DNA of 64,000 nucleotides from Zoroaster sp. YZ-2022 (GCA_029582265.1 CM055828.1:18269056-18333055), one strand, 5' to 3'. Shown: positions 11,268-24,220, counted from the first letter of the stretch. Notes: a model not told the origin generated them from the letters alone. Numbers and translations: made by a program.

Positions 11268-11786
11268 CCTAAATCAATACCTTTGGGAGACATTCATATA
11301 GACTTATTACAAACAAAACCCCTTTACCCTTTCTAACCCTAGAGGAATCAATTTTAGGCTATTTCGGATATTAACATTTTGGCTAAAAATAGGGTTAGGT
11401 ATTTTAAATGTTTCCCTAATGACCAATGTCTCCTAACAATATTTTTTAAAGGAAAAAACCAGAAATATCAGGGCGATAAAATACAAATGCTATTTATATT
11501 TAAGGAAAGAATAAACATCTAAATCCATAAAAATATTTCTACTTAAAATATGAACTTTTTGTACACACCTCTTCCTAATATACACTTCGACTTCTTTAAG
11601 GTTGCTCATAGCATTGTAGAGATTTTGTTTAGATCATCAAAATAAATACTTCATCAATTCCAAATCAAACAGGAACAAGACTTTCTAGAATTTCTCTAAA
11701 ATAAAACGGTTATTTTTTCACATAAAATTATTATAATTCAGGGTACAAACTGTTTACATATTATAACACAAATGTACCACCTCCAA

Positions 11787-11969
11787 CGAAATGAGGAATG
11801 TCCCTGTACATGTTTCCGTGTAATGGACTTTAATGGATTTATCATGTCCTAACACAGGAATGAATGAAAACAAAATGAATGTTTGGTATCATCAGAAAGG
11901 CCATAAAATTCTATATTAAGTTGATATCCATATCTCAAAATTTGAAATTTGGGGACATTCCTCATTTCG
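11787..11969. mobile_element. Short MITE with 18-bp perfect inverted repeats
   Basis: CGAAATGAGGAATGTCCC at 11,787-11,804 is exactly complementary to 11,952-11,969. The 147-bp interior has no coding frame. The true ends may extend a few bases outward (ACCACCTCCAA against GATGGGGTCAC). Confidence 0.55.
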
Positions 11970-12493
11970 ATGGGGTCACAAATTACAAAAAATACTGTTT
12001 ATCACATACCCAATACTACTTATAAGTTATAATATTGTTTAGATTTTCCATTGTTAATATTCTTCATATACAGCGACTTTCCATTCACTTAGAAAAATAG
12101 GGTTTGTTTTTTGCTATGTAAGCAACATTTGTTTTACATTTGGTAGCTGTTTTCCATGCAAACAAGATCAAAATAAACTAATTGATTGTAGCTATTGCCA
12201 ACAGTCCTTGAGTGAAATAAATTAGGCAATTGTAGTCATTTTTAATGGAATCATACCACCATGGAAACCATGCTTCCCCATCCTCAACAAGAACAACAAT
12301 TCCCTACATGACATTGTCCCAAACCACTTACTGTATTTATTATTTTGCTTTATTATCGGTGAGATTGTTTGTCTAAAAGTACTTTATGGGAAAAAACTTG
12401 TTGGATTATACTAATAAGTAAAGGATAATACCCGAGGTACGCGACACTCGTGGGTAAGAATGGACCGAGGGTAAGAATGTCGCGTTACCGGTA
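11970..12493. other. Non-coding spacer
   Basis: AT-rich DNA. No frame, RNA gene or repeat structure was recognised. Confidence 0.5.
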
Positions 12494-14066
12494 CAACGTC
12501 GTCCCATTGTTTACTTCGCTCCATTATTTTGCACGAATGGGGCGACATTGTTCATTCAAAGATTGTTACGTAATTAACAGGATTAGTACCATTCATATTC
12601 ATTGTTAAAGAATATGGCGTTCCTCAGTTCTATAGGGGACTTGCGTAATTAACAGATTAGTACAACTCATTTCATTGTTAAAGAATAACAAGGTGTTCCT
12701 CCGCTCTATAGGTGGGTATAATAAACAGCATCTAATTAAGATGTTTCGCTTGTTAGTGGATGAAGTGGTCGCAACAACATGTATAACGATAGCGATATTG
12801 TTTTAACCCAGAATACGTTTAGGGTCACCAGGCAGCAGTGAATATAAACAATGCCATTCCAAGCCTACTAGGTGAACCAACATTTGAAAAACTTGTATAT
12901 CAGCCAGTAGTTTATGATGTATCGGATGATGAGTTACTAGCAACTTCCTTTGCGCTGGACGACAAAGAAAGGTCAATATAAAATCGGACCGTTTCGAATC
13001 GCCAAAAAGAGACGACCAAATGGCTGCAATGAGTACAAAATTAGGGATTAGTTTTCTGCAAAACGTATTTAAGAATTTTTTGGCACGTCTTGATGCATGT
13101 TTTTGCCGAAGCACTTTCCAGTCGGCGTTAGAACATTTTATACTTAAAGGATGTATTCATTATAATTGTACCAAAATTGTTTAACATTCTTTTACAGAGC
13201 TAGCAGATAGCACCATGAAAAAAAATCAAGTGGGCCGTAGGACTATTCGTATGTGGCGAGAACAGCGCAATGACAAGGATGGCGGCGAGTTTCCTACGAT
13301 ACACAGAAGATGTGTCAAAAAAATCAAGGAGGGCTCAAGCATTGGGAAATAAAGCCAAAAGTAGTCGACGCGTATGAAAATAAAAATAATCCATCCCGTT
13401 GTATTGCGGCTAAAACATATGCAAAAAATACATTGGACCTCTGCCTCAGCAAACGGAACAACCGATGCATTATATTAGACCAATTGGCCCACAACCCGTG
13501 GCACAGTGTGGTTTACAGCAGTTAGGATGTTATAAGTGTACATAATGTTGTCAGTGAATTGTGCAGGAGGAAGCTGGTATCGCACAAACCACTCACTTAG
13601 AGCTAGTACAGGCTTGACGAGGATGTACAACAATGAGTAATCCGGTCGTTTCGTACCCAAGCTTCATAGCACAGTAACAAAAGGGTTCCAAGGTCACTTT
13701 TATATAATGCATTAACAACAATGTGACTGTCAATCTCACTGTTGATGGGTTCACAGTAGTCAAAAGTGTTGTCGCTGCGGTTTGTTGTTTCGAGCTTGGA
13801 TTTAATCAATCGTCAATTCCCCTGCATGAAATAAAATCTAATCAATGAAATCTATTCCTCAAGAATTATTTGCATTCTCTTTTATTATTTGTTTTTGTGC
13901 AATTTATCACTGTCTTCCACTTTTCTATAATTTTCAAGTCTTGATTATTGTTTTTGGATTTACTAAATAATTATTTTCCCCATAAATTTTTATGATTAAC
14001 AATAATGAATTTGAATTTGTGAACATTGTAAATAATGTGTTGCGAAGGAACAATGGGGCGACGTTG
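12494..14066. mobile_element. Decayed DNA transposon with 18-bp inverted ends
   Basis: CAACGTCGTCCCATTGTT (12,494-12,511) and AACAATGGGGCGACGTTG (14,049-14,066) are inverted repeats with one mismatch, 1.57 kb apart. The interior has coding-like scraps on the plus strand around 12,870-12,960 and 13,190-13,420, and GC there is above the flanks. I read it as the corpse of an autonomous or deleted element. The ends might extend outward. Confidence 0.45.
13172..13525 (+). pseudogene. Possible transposase helix-turn-helix fragment
   Basis: Two scraps suggest a pogo/CENP-B-like or psq-type DNA-binding region: VGRRTIRMWREQRND in one frame (near 13,231-13,275), and KPKVVDAYENKNN followed by CIAAKTYAKN in another (near 13,350-13,425). 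The lysine-valine-valine helix, the AAKTY helix and a tryptophan-arginine helix are typical of such domains, but their order here is reversed from the usual one. No catalytic triad was seen. This is a weak call. Confidence 0.25.
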
Positions 14067-14229
14067 CGGGTGGAGGTTAACTGGACATAACCCAGAAACA
14101 CTATACAAAAAAAAAAAATTTCAACCCAATTTCTGGCCTATATTAGTGGGTGACTTTTGCACATGACATCAGGAGCGTGATAATGGGAACTATCTCGTTT
14201 GACCTCTCACTAACAGTGCTGTAACCTGG

Positions 14230-14830
14230 AGCTTTTTCTAAATTTTGGAGGCAATTAAAAGAGGCACCTAAGGGTCAAATTCAGTTTTGTGATACTCATT
14301 TTCCAATAGTCCTTATTAAAGTGTGAAAAAATTACAAGTCTACAAGTCTCTAACTTCCTTAAAAGAGTGGTGTAACATATCATTTTATTTGAATACCCTT
14401 TTCAGAGCAGAAGGCGATATTTGAAACATGGCGTCACTATTTTCTTACGGGCATGAGTCTAGTAACATTCCATACAGGAATTTTTTGTTGATCAAAAGTC
14501 AATTTTCAATGCCGATTTGATCAAATATTGTGGAAATTCAGGAATGAACTGCAAATTCACTCTGCACAAAAGTATGAAGATCCATTTATTTGGAAATGTA
14601 GACGCCACTCGTTGTCTTTGGATGTTAACAAATTTCATTCACACGGAAGGTTATCAAATAAAATGACATTTACATCATTTTAACGTGAGGTTAGAGACTA
14701 ATTTATATTTGAAATTTTTTCAGACTTTAATATGACTCTAGCTATTGAGAAAATCACAAATTAAATTTGACCTGGGAAAAGCCTCTTTTAAAGGGAAGTC
14801 TCAAAGAAAAATTACTTTTGAACAATATTT
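14230..14830. mobile_element. Large imperfect foldback element
   Basis: The left arm (~14,265-14,420) and right arm (~14,640-14,795) are diverged inverted repeats. Shared phrases, read on the left strand, include GGTCAAATT, TATTAAAGT.TGAAAAAATT and GTCTCTAAC.T followed by TCATTTTATTTGA. No coding frame. MITE or foldback type. Confidence 0.45.
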
Positions 14831-16207
14831 ACCATGATTTCAAATAATGAAACTAGAGTTTTAGTTTTATGACACTACACCCTCTCTTAAAAATGGGTAA
14901 AAGAGATCAATTACATAGTGTTTACTTAGGAGTCATTGCCTCTCCGGTATGTAGGTAATATATAGGTGACCTCTTACTGAAAGTGTAATTCTGGATTTTT
15001 AAGGGGAGGCATCTTTCCTCAACATCCATTTATCTTTCCCATTTTTGGCAGATAATGGTCATTATTATAACCTGGAGGAACCGGCCAACAATTTGAGGTT
15101 TTGGAGGTTGAGGAAAGATGTCAGGAGCACCAAATTTGCATGGACTGGACACCTGTTTATCAAGCCGTACTGTCTTTTTATCATGTGAAAATGTTACGAC
15201 TTTTCTTCAGTCCATCTTGCCCACCATCTCTGCCAGAAGATCCTGGAGCATTTTTCCTTAGTTGTTCCGCTTGCTAAAGCTTGCCCGACCTCCACATGGT
15301 TGGGGCCGTCCTTGCTCTACGCACGCTGTAGTCCATCAGGCACTTGTTGCATTCACCAGGAGAGGCCGAGACACGATTCCCACAATGCCGCCAATGAGAA
15401 GCTTGGGACATGTGCTCATCCCCCGCAAGAGATTGGTTTTGGAGAAGAGATTAGGATGGAGTAGGTATTCCAGAAATGCCCCAGTAGTTTAGGACACTCT
15501 GCATGGTTGTAAACAGCTCCTTGAGAGACCAGATTAAGTTATTTAAGGTACGGTACAACGTTATATTCTCAATTGATTTTATTTTTTATTTCATCGATAT
15601 TCATGAAGCACTGTGCTTTTGAGTGTACAGGAAAAAAACTCCACAGGTGACTCAAAACATAAATGTTAAAGGTATTCTCAAAAGAACACACACGATCATA
15701 TTTTTGCAAAGACTTATCCCAAAATCTTGCATACTTTCTAAATCTTGCCTTCAATACTCGCCTGCCTTTTCGCCAATCTACTGAAGTTTATTCGTTAAAA
15801 AAGGAATGCTCATTTGTCTTTTAAATCCCTCACACCAAAGTGATCACCAACAACATCTGATGATATGACTACAGTTTCAGTTCTGTTGAAAGCCAAAGAC
15901 GGACGCCCACCATCGCGATAAACGCCCTCCACGCCAAAAAATCTAGAGCATCCCATTTCTTTTTAGCCGATGTCCCTGGCCAGTGTTTCCTCAGGCCAAC
16001 ATCATAAATAATATGGGACAAACTTATAAACCGTCCCCAAATCTACACAGAAACAAAAACTCTCCTGGACATGTTAGTTGTAGTCTGGAGATCTGATCAA
16101 GATTATCAACATTTTCACTGTTAAAGGCTGGTTTTTGGTGGTGAAAAACATATCTGTTGACAACCGGTGTCCCATACCTGTGACATACAGCAGTTGTTAT
16201 TACAAAG
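14831..16207. other. Mostly non-coding, with minus-strand coding-like scraps
   Basis: A small inverted repeat (ATCTTTCCTCAAC at ~15,010 against GGTTGAGGAAAGAT at ~15,111) is present. On the minus strand, 15,990 to 15,815 reads WPGTSAKKKWDALDF in one frame and YRDGGRPSLAFNRTETVV in another, as if one exon had been frameshifted. It could be an exon of an unknown host gene or a dead transposon gene. I recognise no family. Confidence 0.3.
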
Positions 16208-17411
16208 TCATCGGCGATCAGAGGTCGTATAATTTAAAAAATTTACTACCACGGATCGAGACCCAGGTAAACACATCATAGAAACTCCTGGAATATTTGT
16301 ATGCATGCTCGTTGACGCTTGGCAACGAGCCGTAGTGTACAGTGACATGCCGTAGACGTGGCCACGCGATGTTGTAGAAGCTTCCATTAACCAACGGGCG
16401 GATCTAGGGCTCAAAGTTTGGGGCCAAATGCTCAGTGAGGGGTGTATTTACAGGCGCAAAACGCTTTCTGGTGGGGTTTGTTTGTTTGATAGGCATGTAT
16501 GGGCGTACCAGGATTTTGTGTTGGGAGGGGAGGGGCTCTATTTTTTCTGTAAAAGTTTCCATTGACTTTCCTCTTCCTATAGCTACGCACAGGAGCTCAG
16601 CCGGCTCCACTGGGTGTGAAGCGTTGTGTGTAATTATGACAAACTTATTGCCAATCGTGGTGCAAGTTGTAAAAAGTATAATATGCAAATTACTTAACAA
16701 AGCCGCCTGAAATAATCCATTGATGACACAGAACTCTGGAATTAACGTGCAGTTATTATTGAGGTAAAATTGATCCTTTTCTTGCCAAGGGTAGATTTTC
16801 AGAAAAACAATCATTGACATGTTTTAAGATATGGCCACTATCTGGAGTTAGGGCTGAACCCGCCTGCATAGGAGTCCCCAGAGTGTTATGGTATGTACAT
16901 TACATTATGTATATCTACACAGTGCTGAAAAAACAGCCCACTGTATTTTTACGCGATACTTCACCTGCTCATATAGACGATGGAAGCCGAATCTTTCAAG
17001 TCACTGCCCCTGCTCGCATTTCACAAGATTAAAATGCGTTTATCACACGCGATGTTCGTTACGCAAGTCTCAAACGAGCCTACATACATTGGCGGACGCT
17101 GTACGGCTCACCTACATCCAGGAAACCCCACACAACCAGATGGCGTTATGGCATAAGCCATGTGCCACAATCACCGCGGTAACGTCACTGCCTAATGCAG
17201 CTTGGCTTAACTGCCACAAACACCATTGCAAATTTTGTGGCAATGTTGATCGATCGTGGTAGGATTATGAACATTCATGTAGCCAATCAGTGTGTTGTAA
17301 TTTGCATACTTAACAAAAGCTGAACGATAAGCATAAGCAGACTTAGCTGCACAAGGAGGCGGCAGTTGTGGGGTTTTGTTTGTCTCTTTTTCCCCCTTTT
17401 TCTTTCTTTTC

Positions 17412-17442
<31 letters not shown>

Positions 17443-19235
17443 GGGAAGTGACAGCTCGGGTTTTTTGGGGGGGCCATGGCCTGCCCGTTCTGGATCCGCT
17501 CGTTGCCACGTTAACGTGTTTGTGTTGGAAAAAAACCGCACGGGGGGCCCAGAAAACTTTTATTCCCCGACGCTTAACTGGTTAACTGTCTCTGGGGAGA
17601 TGGAAGGGTTTATAGAGTAGAGACAACAATTGATGAGGCTTTATATTCTACATAAGTTCTTTAAAGATTCTCTCTGAAATGATGATTGAAGGTTTTGCAC
17701 ATTTTTTTTTCTAAAAGGTAGGCACGAGCTTAACGTATGAATGCGTAATGTTGTTGTCACCCGGCGGGTTTCCCAATTTGGGCCTATTGGGAGCAATATC
17801 AAGGTATCAATCAGGATAAAATTAGCTCCCCAGCCCGACAATTCAAAACAATAAAACAAAAGGCCAAAAAAAGTCTCGCTTGGTCATCGTCGGCCCTTCA
17901 AAATCGGTGCAGTGAAAAGCTTTTTTTCTCTTTTCGCCATCTTTTTTTTGCCAGCAGGAAAATACTTACACAGTATGTATATGCGGGACCAAATGAGTTA
18001 CCACATACAAAGTATGGTAGCCTAAATAGAGCTCACAAAATCGGGCATACCCTACATGTATGTCGTCAAAAGTCGCTTAAAGCAGGAAACCGGGCAGAAT
18101 TTCCCAATCGATGGGGCCACCAAATTTTGCAGGTTGTTGCAATTTGGGACATCGTTTCACAGCCAAAAAAGAAAATTAAAAAATGCCGACACGCGAGGTC
18201 TGAGTGTGACAAGACGGAGACCAGAAACCGGAGAGCTTTTCTTTTCTTGAACACTTACATTCAGTCATATTTGGGCCAACGAGTGAGATTTTGTCCGTCC
18301 GTATAAACCAGGAGCGCAGGTGGATCTTTCGGCATACGACGTCACCAACATTGTAATTATTCATACCGCCGGCGGCATTTGTGTATAAAGTGTCTTCTCA
18401 CCCCGAGGATGCTCAAGGACTTGACTGCGTGCTGTTATCTGTAGCCACAACAAAACAAACCACGTGAGTTAAAATGTCAGTTCTTTTTCAGAACTACTAT
18501 TACTACTCAATTGAGCATTTCACATGGTGTCACTGCAATTACCTACTTAAACCACGGAGTTACAACTGAATTTTTTAGCTGTTCTGACCCGACAGCAGAC
18601 AGACAGCAGCTTTTCAAAATGATGTCGGGTTAAACAGTGACTGCGGCGTCAACCAGCCAAAATCATTGGGAAATTACCACATCGTAGCGTGTGTGTTGGA
18701 ACAGACCTACACCTGTAGCTGTGATCCATGATTAGACGCTTTGTATGCGCACACAATGCAGTATTTAGCCTCTATGCCAATTGTTTAAGAGAAGAAAGTC
18801 TGAGATTGGTAGTATCATGCAAACGCACTGATGTCCGGCTCATAGGGTATATATGTCCGTGGTTCCCACACAAGTCATGGGATAAAGTGTCATTGCCACT
18901 TACAACTAGTTCCAGAACTAACACGGCGCTGTGCTTCCAGGAGTCGCACAACAGACACTTCCAATTGTTGGTGGCAAGTTGGATACGGTAATTATGCAAA
19001 CGCTTGTTCGCGTAGTTCTTACACACACACCTGGATACGCAAGGTACCCTTCATCAAATCTGTGGAATAAAACATCATAGATGGCCCAAATCCATTGTTT
19101 TTGGAGTAGATACATTGTACAATGCAGTGGTTTAGTTAGCAAGGCACTTGAACACTTGAACACTTCCATGTCATCATGTGATACGACTGAAAAGTTTGGG
19201 TAATTACAAAGTTGGAGGAATTAGTGGTGGAGTAC
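16208..19235. other. Non-coding stretch with scattered low complexity
   Basis: No supported gene. T/C-rich tract at 17,386-17,442. Several frames of 60-138 codons lack motifs and lie over one another on both strands, which is expected by chance in this less AT-rich part. A Penelope-like tail lies at 18,478-18,551. Confidence 0.4.
18478..18551 (+). mobile_element. Penelope-like tail fragment, copy 3
   Basis: Reverse-orientation relative of the right part of copies 1 and 2: GTTCTTTTTCAGAACT, then ATTACTACTCAATTGAG, then TTTCACATGGTGTCACTGCAA. The hammerhead-like part is missing. Confidence 0.5.
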
Positions 19236-19446
19236 TGTAGCCGAGCTGTCCGCGCATCGGACATAAGTTGTGGTGTTGTTGTCTGGAATGGTGATTCAAC
19301 TCGCTGGCGGTCTCGACTCTTAGGTCCCTAAGCAAGACAAGACCTTTACCATAAATGCTTACGGCCTTGGCGGATGGGGACGCAGTAAGCTGAGGTCCCG
19401 TGCATTGGTTATTATTAAATAATGCACGAAAAGAACCCCAGAACAT
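19230..19446 (+). mobile_element. Old tRNA-Leu-type SINE fragment
   Basis: TAGCCGAGCTGTCCGCGCATCGG followed by a B-box-poor head, then GGCGGATGGGGACG, GTCCCGTGCATTGG and ATAATGCACG. These phrases match the middle of the dimeric SINE at 56,307-56,838. It is more diverged than the other copies and so probably older. Confidence 0.5.
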
Positions 19447-21179
19447 ATCATGGGAGAAAGTAGGGGTTTACCCGGTGTTTCTGGTTCACATAGCAAGCGC
19501 ATTTGTTTACTTTCATATCAAATGTATGCATTTTGGCTGGTAGTCTGTCGTTTAGTGGCTTAGCAACTTAAATATGTTACTAGCAAAATTATCTGCTTAG
19601 CAGCTCTATGTTCAAATTGGCTCTGGCCGTTGTGTTGAGATCAAATGAATTACTAACTTTATTTAGTAACGGTTTGATTCCTTGACTCTGATTTCTTGGA
19701 AATGTCGGCACTGCACCTGGGACAAAAAAAACTGCACAGCGAGAAAAGATCGTGCATTATTTTTTTCTTCAAATTCGTACCAACTGGGGGTACTTGTGTG
19801 CTGGTGCTGCGCCCAGTGGATCCTTAAATAAAAGCTTAACCGCAGTTTCCACTTGTTGATGTCTAGATCATGAATATTCAACCATGTATTTAGGACATCT
19901 AGAAAGGAGCTGCAGCCTCATTAACTCAGCCTCACAGTGCGCCACGGGTCAGCCATGTTGTAGCCGCCAGTATGCCCCTGGCAACCCATGGCAAAACGGC
20001 GGGTCTGCATGCGTCCAAACCTCAGTACACTTTAATAAAAATATTTTACCTTCCAAACATGGATAGCCCTCTCACATATGGAGCGTCCCTTCATGGAGAT
20101 CACCGCCTTCTCTCTTCAGTTTGGGTTAATAACGAATTGTCCATAGAGACCCTTGACTGATGGGTAAAAACACAAAAAAATTACTTTATTTACTGGTCCA
20201 CTATTGGTAATCACTAACCTTCAGCTTACATACAGACCTGTTTTCCTGGATTCAAACTTGTCATTTGTCTCGGTGCTAATCATATTAAAGACACTCGTCA
20301 TGATCATGATTTAGCAGACTTTCAACAGGGCATGGAATTGCAACCTACATGTAGTTTAAGATGAATGCAGTGACTGAAAATTACTGGCTCATTTATATGC
20401 TAACAGCAACATTGCAATACACCACATGTGGGTAATTATTTTCAGCCACTGAGTTAAACTTTAAATAGCATCTGGATTCCATGCCCCAAGTTGGTCATGA
20501 TAATATTGTTCCTTTAAAACTTGTTAACTTTGTGCATTCTTTTCTTGTAAAACACTGTGCAATAAGGTATGTTCAAATTTAGGCGTATATTAGGGTAAAA
20601 CACAATAAAGGGGCAAATACTTTCCCTTACCGTCATGTTAGTATTTTCTAATAATGATTTGTTGTTTTTTTTAAATATCTGAAAACCACCCAAAAATTTC
20701 AACATTTTGAATGATGCATGCTTAACATCCTAAAGATAATTTGGGTTGATTATTACTATTATTTTAATTACTCAAAATTTTCCATTTGACAACAAATGGA
20801 CGGAAAAGTGAGGTAACTTTCCTCATTCAATTTTGCGGAAATTTTAGGGTAAAAGTAAAATAAATAAAAAATAAAAATAAAATAAATCAACTCAAATTAG
20901 TTCTAGTATAAGCCTGCATGTCCATTCACATGTTAAACACAGTTTTGGTCGCTCTCAGGTTTCAGGTAAAATCAAATAACAACCATTGAAAAACTGCTAA
21001 CGGACAGATGCAAAGTGGCCCTTTATTGTGTGTTTTGTGTTATATATGTTTATCAGTAGTAGTAAAATTAGTCAATTATTTCCAAATACAAATTGTGTCA
21101 TCCAAAGACACCAGAAATAACAAGTTAGAATAAATACAAACTATATAAGGAATGCAATTTTGAACTATTTTCTCATTAA
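19447..21179. other. AT-rich non-coding stretch
   Basis: Apart from the foldback element at 20,285-20,517, no gene or RNA was recognised. A-rich tracts occur near 20,850-20,885. Confidence 0.5.
20285..20517. mobile_element. Foldback MITE-like element, copy 2
   Basis: Related to 553-790, in the opposite orientation: CAGACTTTCAACAGGGCATG near the left end and GATTCCATGCCC near the right end, with CACATGTGGG.AATTATTTTCAG in the middle matching the inner arm of copy 1. No coding capacity. Confidence 0.6.
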
Positions 21180-21515
21180 TTAACCCTCTACTACTACTAC
21201 AATGGTCAAAATCGTTTAAAATCAGTCAAAATATGTTGATATACTTGCCAAGGTATACCTAGTGCACTTAAAAAGTCGAACACTGTGTAGTAAGTACATT
21301 ACTTTACAGGTCAAAACTGAGTCAACCATTTTGACTGGTAGAAAGCATTGTCTGGTATTGTTCAGGGTGGGTTTCAAATGACAGTAAAAAAAACCAGTCC
21401 AAAATGCCCCTGTGTAATATTTTGGGTCAACAGTCAAAACGTGGCAGTTGACTGGTTTTGACTTGTTGTGGCAACTTCCCACACTCAAAGTACAAACAAA
21501 TAGTAGGAGGGTTAA
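21180..21515. mobile_element. piggyBac-type MITE with TTAA duplication
   Basis: TTAA at 21,180-21,183 is followed by CCCTCTACTACTA. The right end, read inward, is TTAA (21,512-21,515) then CCCTCCTACTA. TTAA target duplications with CCC-starting TIRs are the hallmark of piggyBac-type elements. The 98-codon minus frame inside has no recognisable domain. Confidence 0.7.
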
Positions 21516-21591
21516 CAACCAACGAAATAAGCTGAAACATTCGTGAGGTTATGGACACATACATTTAGCCATACATGTATCACATGGAGTG

Positions 21592-21965
21592 GATGTGCGT
21601 GGCCGAGCGGTCTAGCTACTTGCGGACTCAAGTTCTGGTGTTAGCAACAGCAGAATGTGGGTTCAAATCCCTGGCATCCAGGACACTTGTGTCTTGAGCA
21701 AGAACCTTAACCATAATTTTTTTTTCTCACCACAGGGGTTAAAATGGTACCTGTGAGGGCAGAGTTGGTTGATTAGCCCCTATATGCCTGCATGTGCTTG
21801 CAGCAATTGAGCTGTATACTCCCAGGGAAAGCTGAGATGGTTTCAGTGAATGATTTATGAGCCTTATGAACAGGGGTTAATATATTATAAACCCCTTGTG
21901 AGCACCACTCAGTTGGTGGATACATGCTATATATAGAATCACACACATTAATATTATTATTATTC
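21592..21965 (+). mobile_element. tRNA-Leu-derived SINE
   Basis: The head reads GTGGCCGAGCGGTCTAGC (A box), then ACTCAAGTT with CAA in the anticodon position, then GGGTTCAAATCCC (B box): a class II tRNA with a long variable arm. A shared body follows (CTTGTGTCTTGAGCAAG, GGGGTTAAAATGGTACCTG). The tail ends CAGTTGGTGGATAC..GCTATATATAG plus ATT repeats. Other copies lie at 23,888, 53,140 (reverse) and 56,307. Confidence 0.8.
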
Positions 21966-22255
21966 AAATTCTTAATTTGGATGCATTTATAGCAATTTTT
22001 GCAAAAGGGTTTACTGGCTTGAAATAACTTTACCTTTGGTCAAGATCCTGTTAGAGCCAAAACATATTGTCATTAGTTTCTATGAATGGAAACTGTACAC
22101 TGCTTTATTTTTTATTTTAATTTTTTTTATATACTTTATTTAATCTCGATAGAGCATCATAGGTTGGTGACATAATAATAAAAATTTAAAATGACATATC
22201 CTCTTTACGGTGATGGTTTTCAAAAAAGTCAGTTTCACAAACGAATGATTGACCA

Positions 22256-23246
22256 GGGGTCGATTTCACAGCGCTAAGACGCTGTCTCGAATTTACGAAA
22301 GTTAGGACGGATAACCTCTTCTAATCCTCGAGACGCCCTAAGAAACGTTCACACAAAATAATAATAAGGGTTAAACGATCCCAACTCCATGACAACAGGT
22401 GTTTAAACCCACCCGCCTTAACTTAAGATTGGTATGTGGGTCATCTTACCCATTGAATTAGTGTTATATTAACGTTCAAAATTTGGTCGTCCACTCTCGA
22501 GCAATAATAATGGCGCTCACCTTTGGCGGACCATGAAGCTAGACGCAAGGTTGAGAAGAGAGCGACTATTTCGGGACAGATGAAATCCATTAGATAGTCT
22601 AAACGACAAAGGAAATTGTCTGAAGGTATAGATTTACACAGCAAGGGATAACCCGATCGTTAGAAAGCGTTATCAACAAACATACAACATGAAACACAGA
22701 CCTGTAAAACCCAGCATGATCATGACGATAGGCCTACAGTAATTATTTTGACTTTACGTCGAAGTTAGCTTGCTCTAGGCTTATATATGTTTTAATCTGT
22801 ATTTTTTATAGTATACCGCCAAAGTGTTGTGCTTACAACTAGCGATTTATTTTTTGTTAGTATACTTGGGGTGTTGGTGGTGGTAAACAATCATGACATT
22901 TGACCTCAATGTTCACTTCTAAATTTCAGATAAGTATTATACATTTCCCAAAGGTTTGGAACCAAAAGTTGTACATCGACAACTCGCTAATCAGCCATTT
23001 GAACTGCTGTGAGGTCGAAGCCCCACGGCTGTTTCGTTGTAAGGTAAAATAAATATAAAAGAGCCGCGTATGAAAAGGGTCAGCATCGTCAATAATTGGG
23101 CATTCGTTTATATTTTGATACATCCTGCTTAAGACGTTTATGAAATCGATCTTGGGATTCATCCTAGGTAAGATCGACTTCACGTAGGACTCTTTTTAAA
23201 TCCTAGGATTAATCCTAAGATAGGAAGAGTTTGTGAAATCGACCCC
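22256..23246. mobile_element. Harbinger-type DNA transposon relic
   Basis: GGGGTCGATTTCACA at 22,256 pairs with TGTGAAATCGACCCC at 23,232-23,246 as perfect 15-bp terminal inverted repeats. The interior carries a HARBI1-like N-terminal fragment on the plus strand (22,533-22,680). A 3-bp target duplication, usual for Harbinger, could not be fixed. At 0.99 kb it is internally deleted compared with autonomous elements of several kb. Confidence 0.7.
22533..22680 (+). pseudogene. HARBI1-like transposase N-terminal fragment
   Basis: The frame from ATG 22,533 reads RLRRERLFRDR, a stop codon, NPLDSLND, a second stop, then frameshifted remains. The arginine-rich stretch followed by a FRDR..NPLD..ND motif is characteristic of the N-terminus of Harbinger/HARBI1 nucleases, which cut DNA with a DDE domain. 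That catalytic domain is absent. The position inside Harbinger-like terminal repeats supports the call. Non-functional. Confidence 0.55.
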
Positions 23247-23887
23247 AGAGCATGGTAACTGAGTCATTGCATGAATAAATAAATTCATGATGCAACAATG
23301 CTTTGGTAAATTACGCGTGAAATACCTCATTTGAGAGGAATTACTTCCATTTCATGAAAAATATGGAAGGGAAACAAAATTGCTGATGAAATAGCAGAAG
23401 ATGCGTCCTAGAAACCAATCATTTTCTTTTTCACTGTCTTTGTATATTATAACCGTACTTACTGACTGAAAGTCTGGTATGTCACTGTATGGTAGAACCA
23501 CTGGTCTTCCACCTTATCGGCCAAACCTCCCAGCCCTGAGCCACAGATTATTCGACGGTTGGCCGATGGCTGGTTCTGTCTTGCACGTATTTTGCAAATG
23601 CTTCTAGTTCCTTGTATGTACTTTAGAATCAAAAACCAAAATAATAAATAAATAAAATAACAAGAAATTCATATATGTAACCCAGCACGGTGTTGGCTAT
23701 TCCATTACCATTTATTGGTGAAAATTGTGTTTTTATGGAGATTTTGTATATAACTGATTTGATAAACGCTGAGAAATTTGTCTTGGAATAGTAACTTAAT
23801 TGTAATTGAGGAAATTGAACAAAACAATTAAAAAATAAAATTTAGTTTCATAATCATGGCTTATTAAACACCTATTATAATTATAAT
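23247..23887. other. AT-rich non-coding spacer
   Basis: No gene, RNA or repeat recognised between the Harbinger relic and the next SINE. Confidence 0.5.
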
Positions 23888-24220
23888 CAGGGTGTCGTGA
23901 GCGTGGTCTAGCTACGGATTCAAGTTCTGGTGTTAGCAACATAATGGGGTTCGAATCACGCGTGACACTTGTGTCCTTGAGCAAGACATTAATCATAATT
24001 GCTTCTCTCCACCCAGGGGTTAAATGGGACCTGTGAAGGCAGAGTTGGTTTGCTCTATATGCGCTAGAAATGGCAGCAATTGTTGTTACTCTCCAAGGAG
24101 CTGAGATGGTTTCAGGAATGAATTATGAGCCTTATGAGCAGGGATAATATATAATGCGCCTTGAGCACCACTTAGTTGGTGGATCGTGCGCTATATAAAT
24201 CCACATTATTATTATTATTA
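23888..24220 (+). mobile_element. tRNA-Leu-derived SINE
   Basis: Same family as 21,592-21,965. GTCGTGAGCGTGGTCTAGC heads a damaged tRNA part with GGGTTCGAATCACG as B box. Body GGGGTTAAATGGGACCTGTG and tail CACTTAGTTGGTGGATCG..CTATATAAATCC with ATT repeats at 24,203-24,220. Confidence 0.75.

Noticed and set aside
16390..16875. hAT-type MITE (GGGCGGATCTAGGG left, GGCGGGTTCAGCCC read inward at right)
   Set aside because: The inverted similarity is weak and no 8-bp duplication was found.
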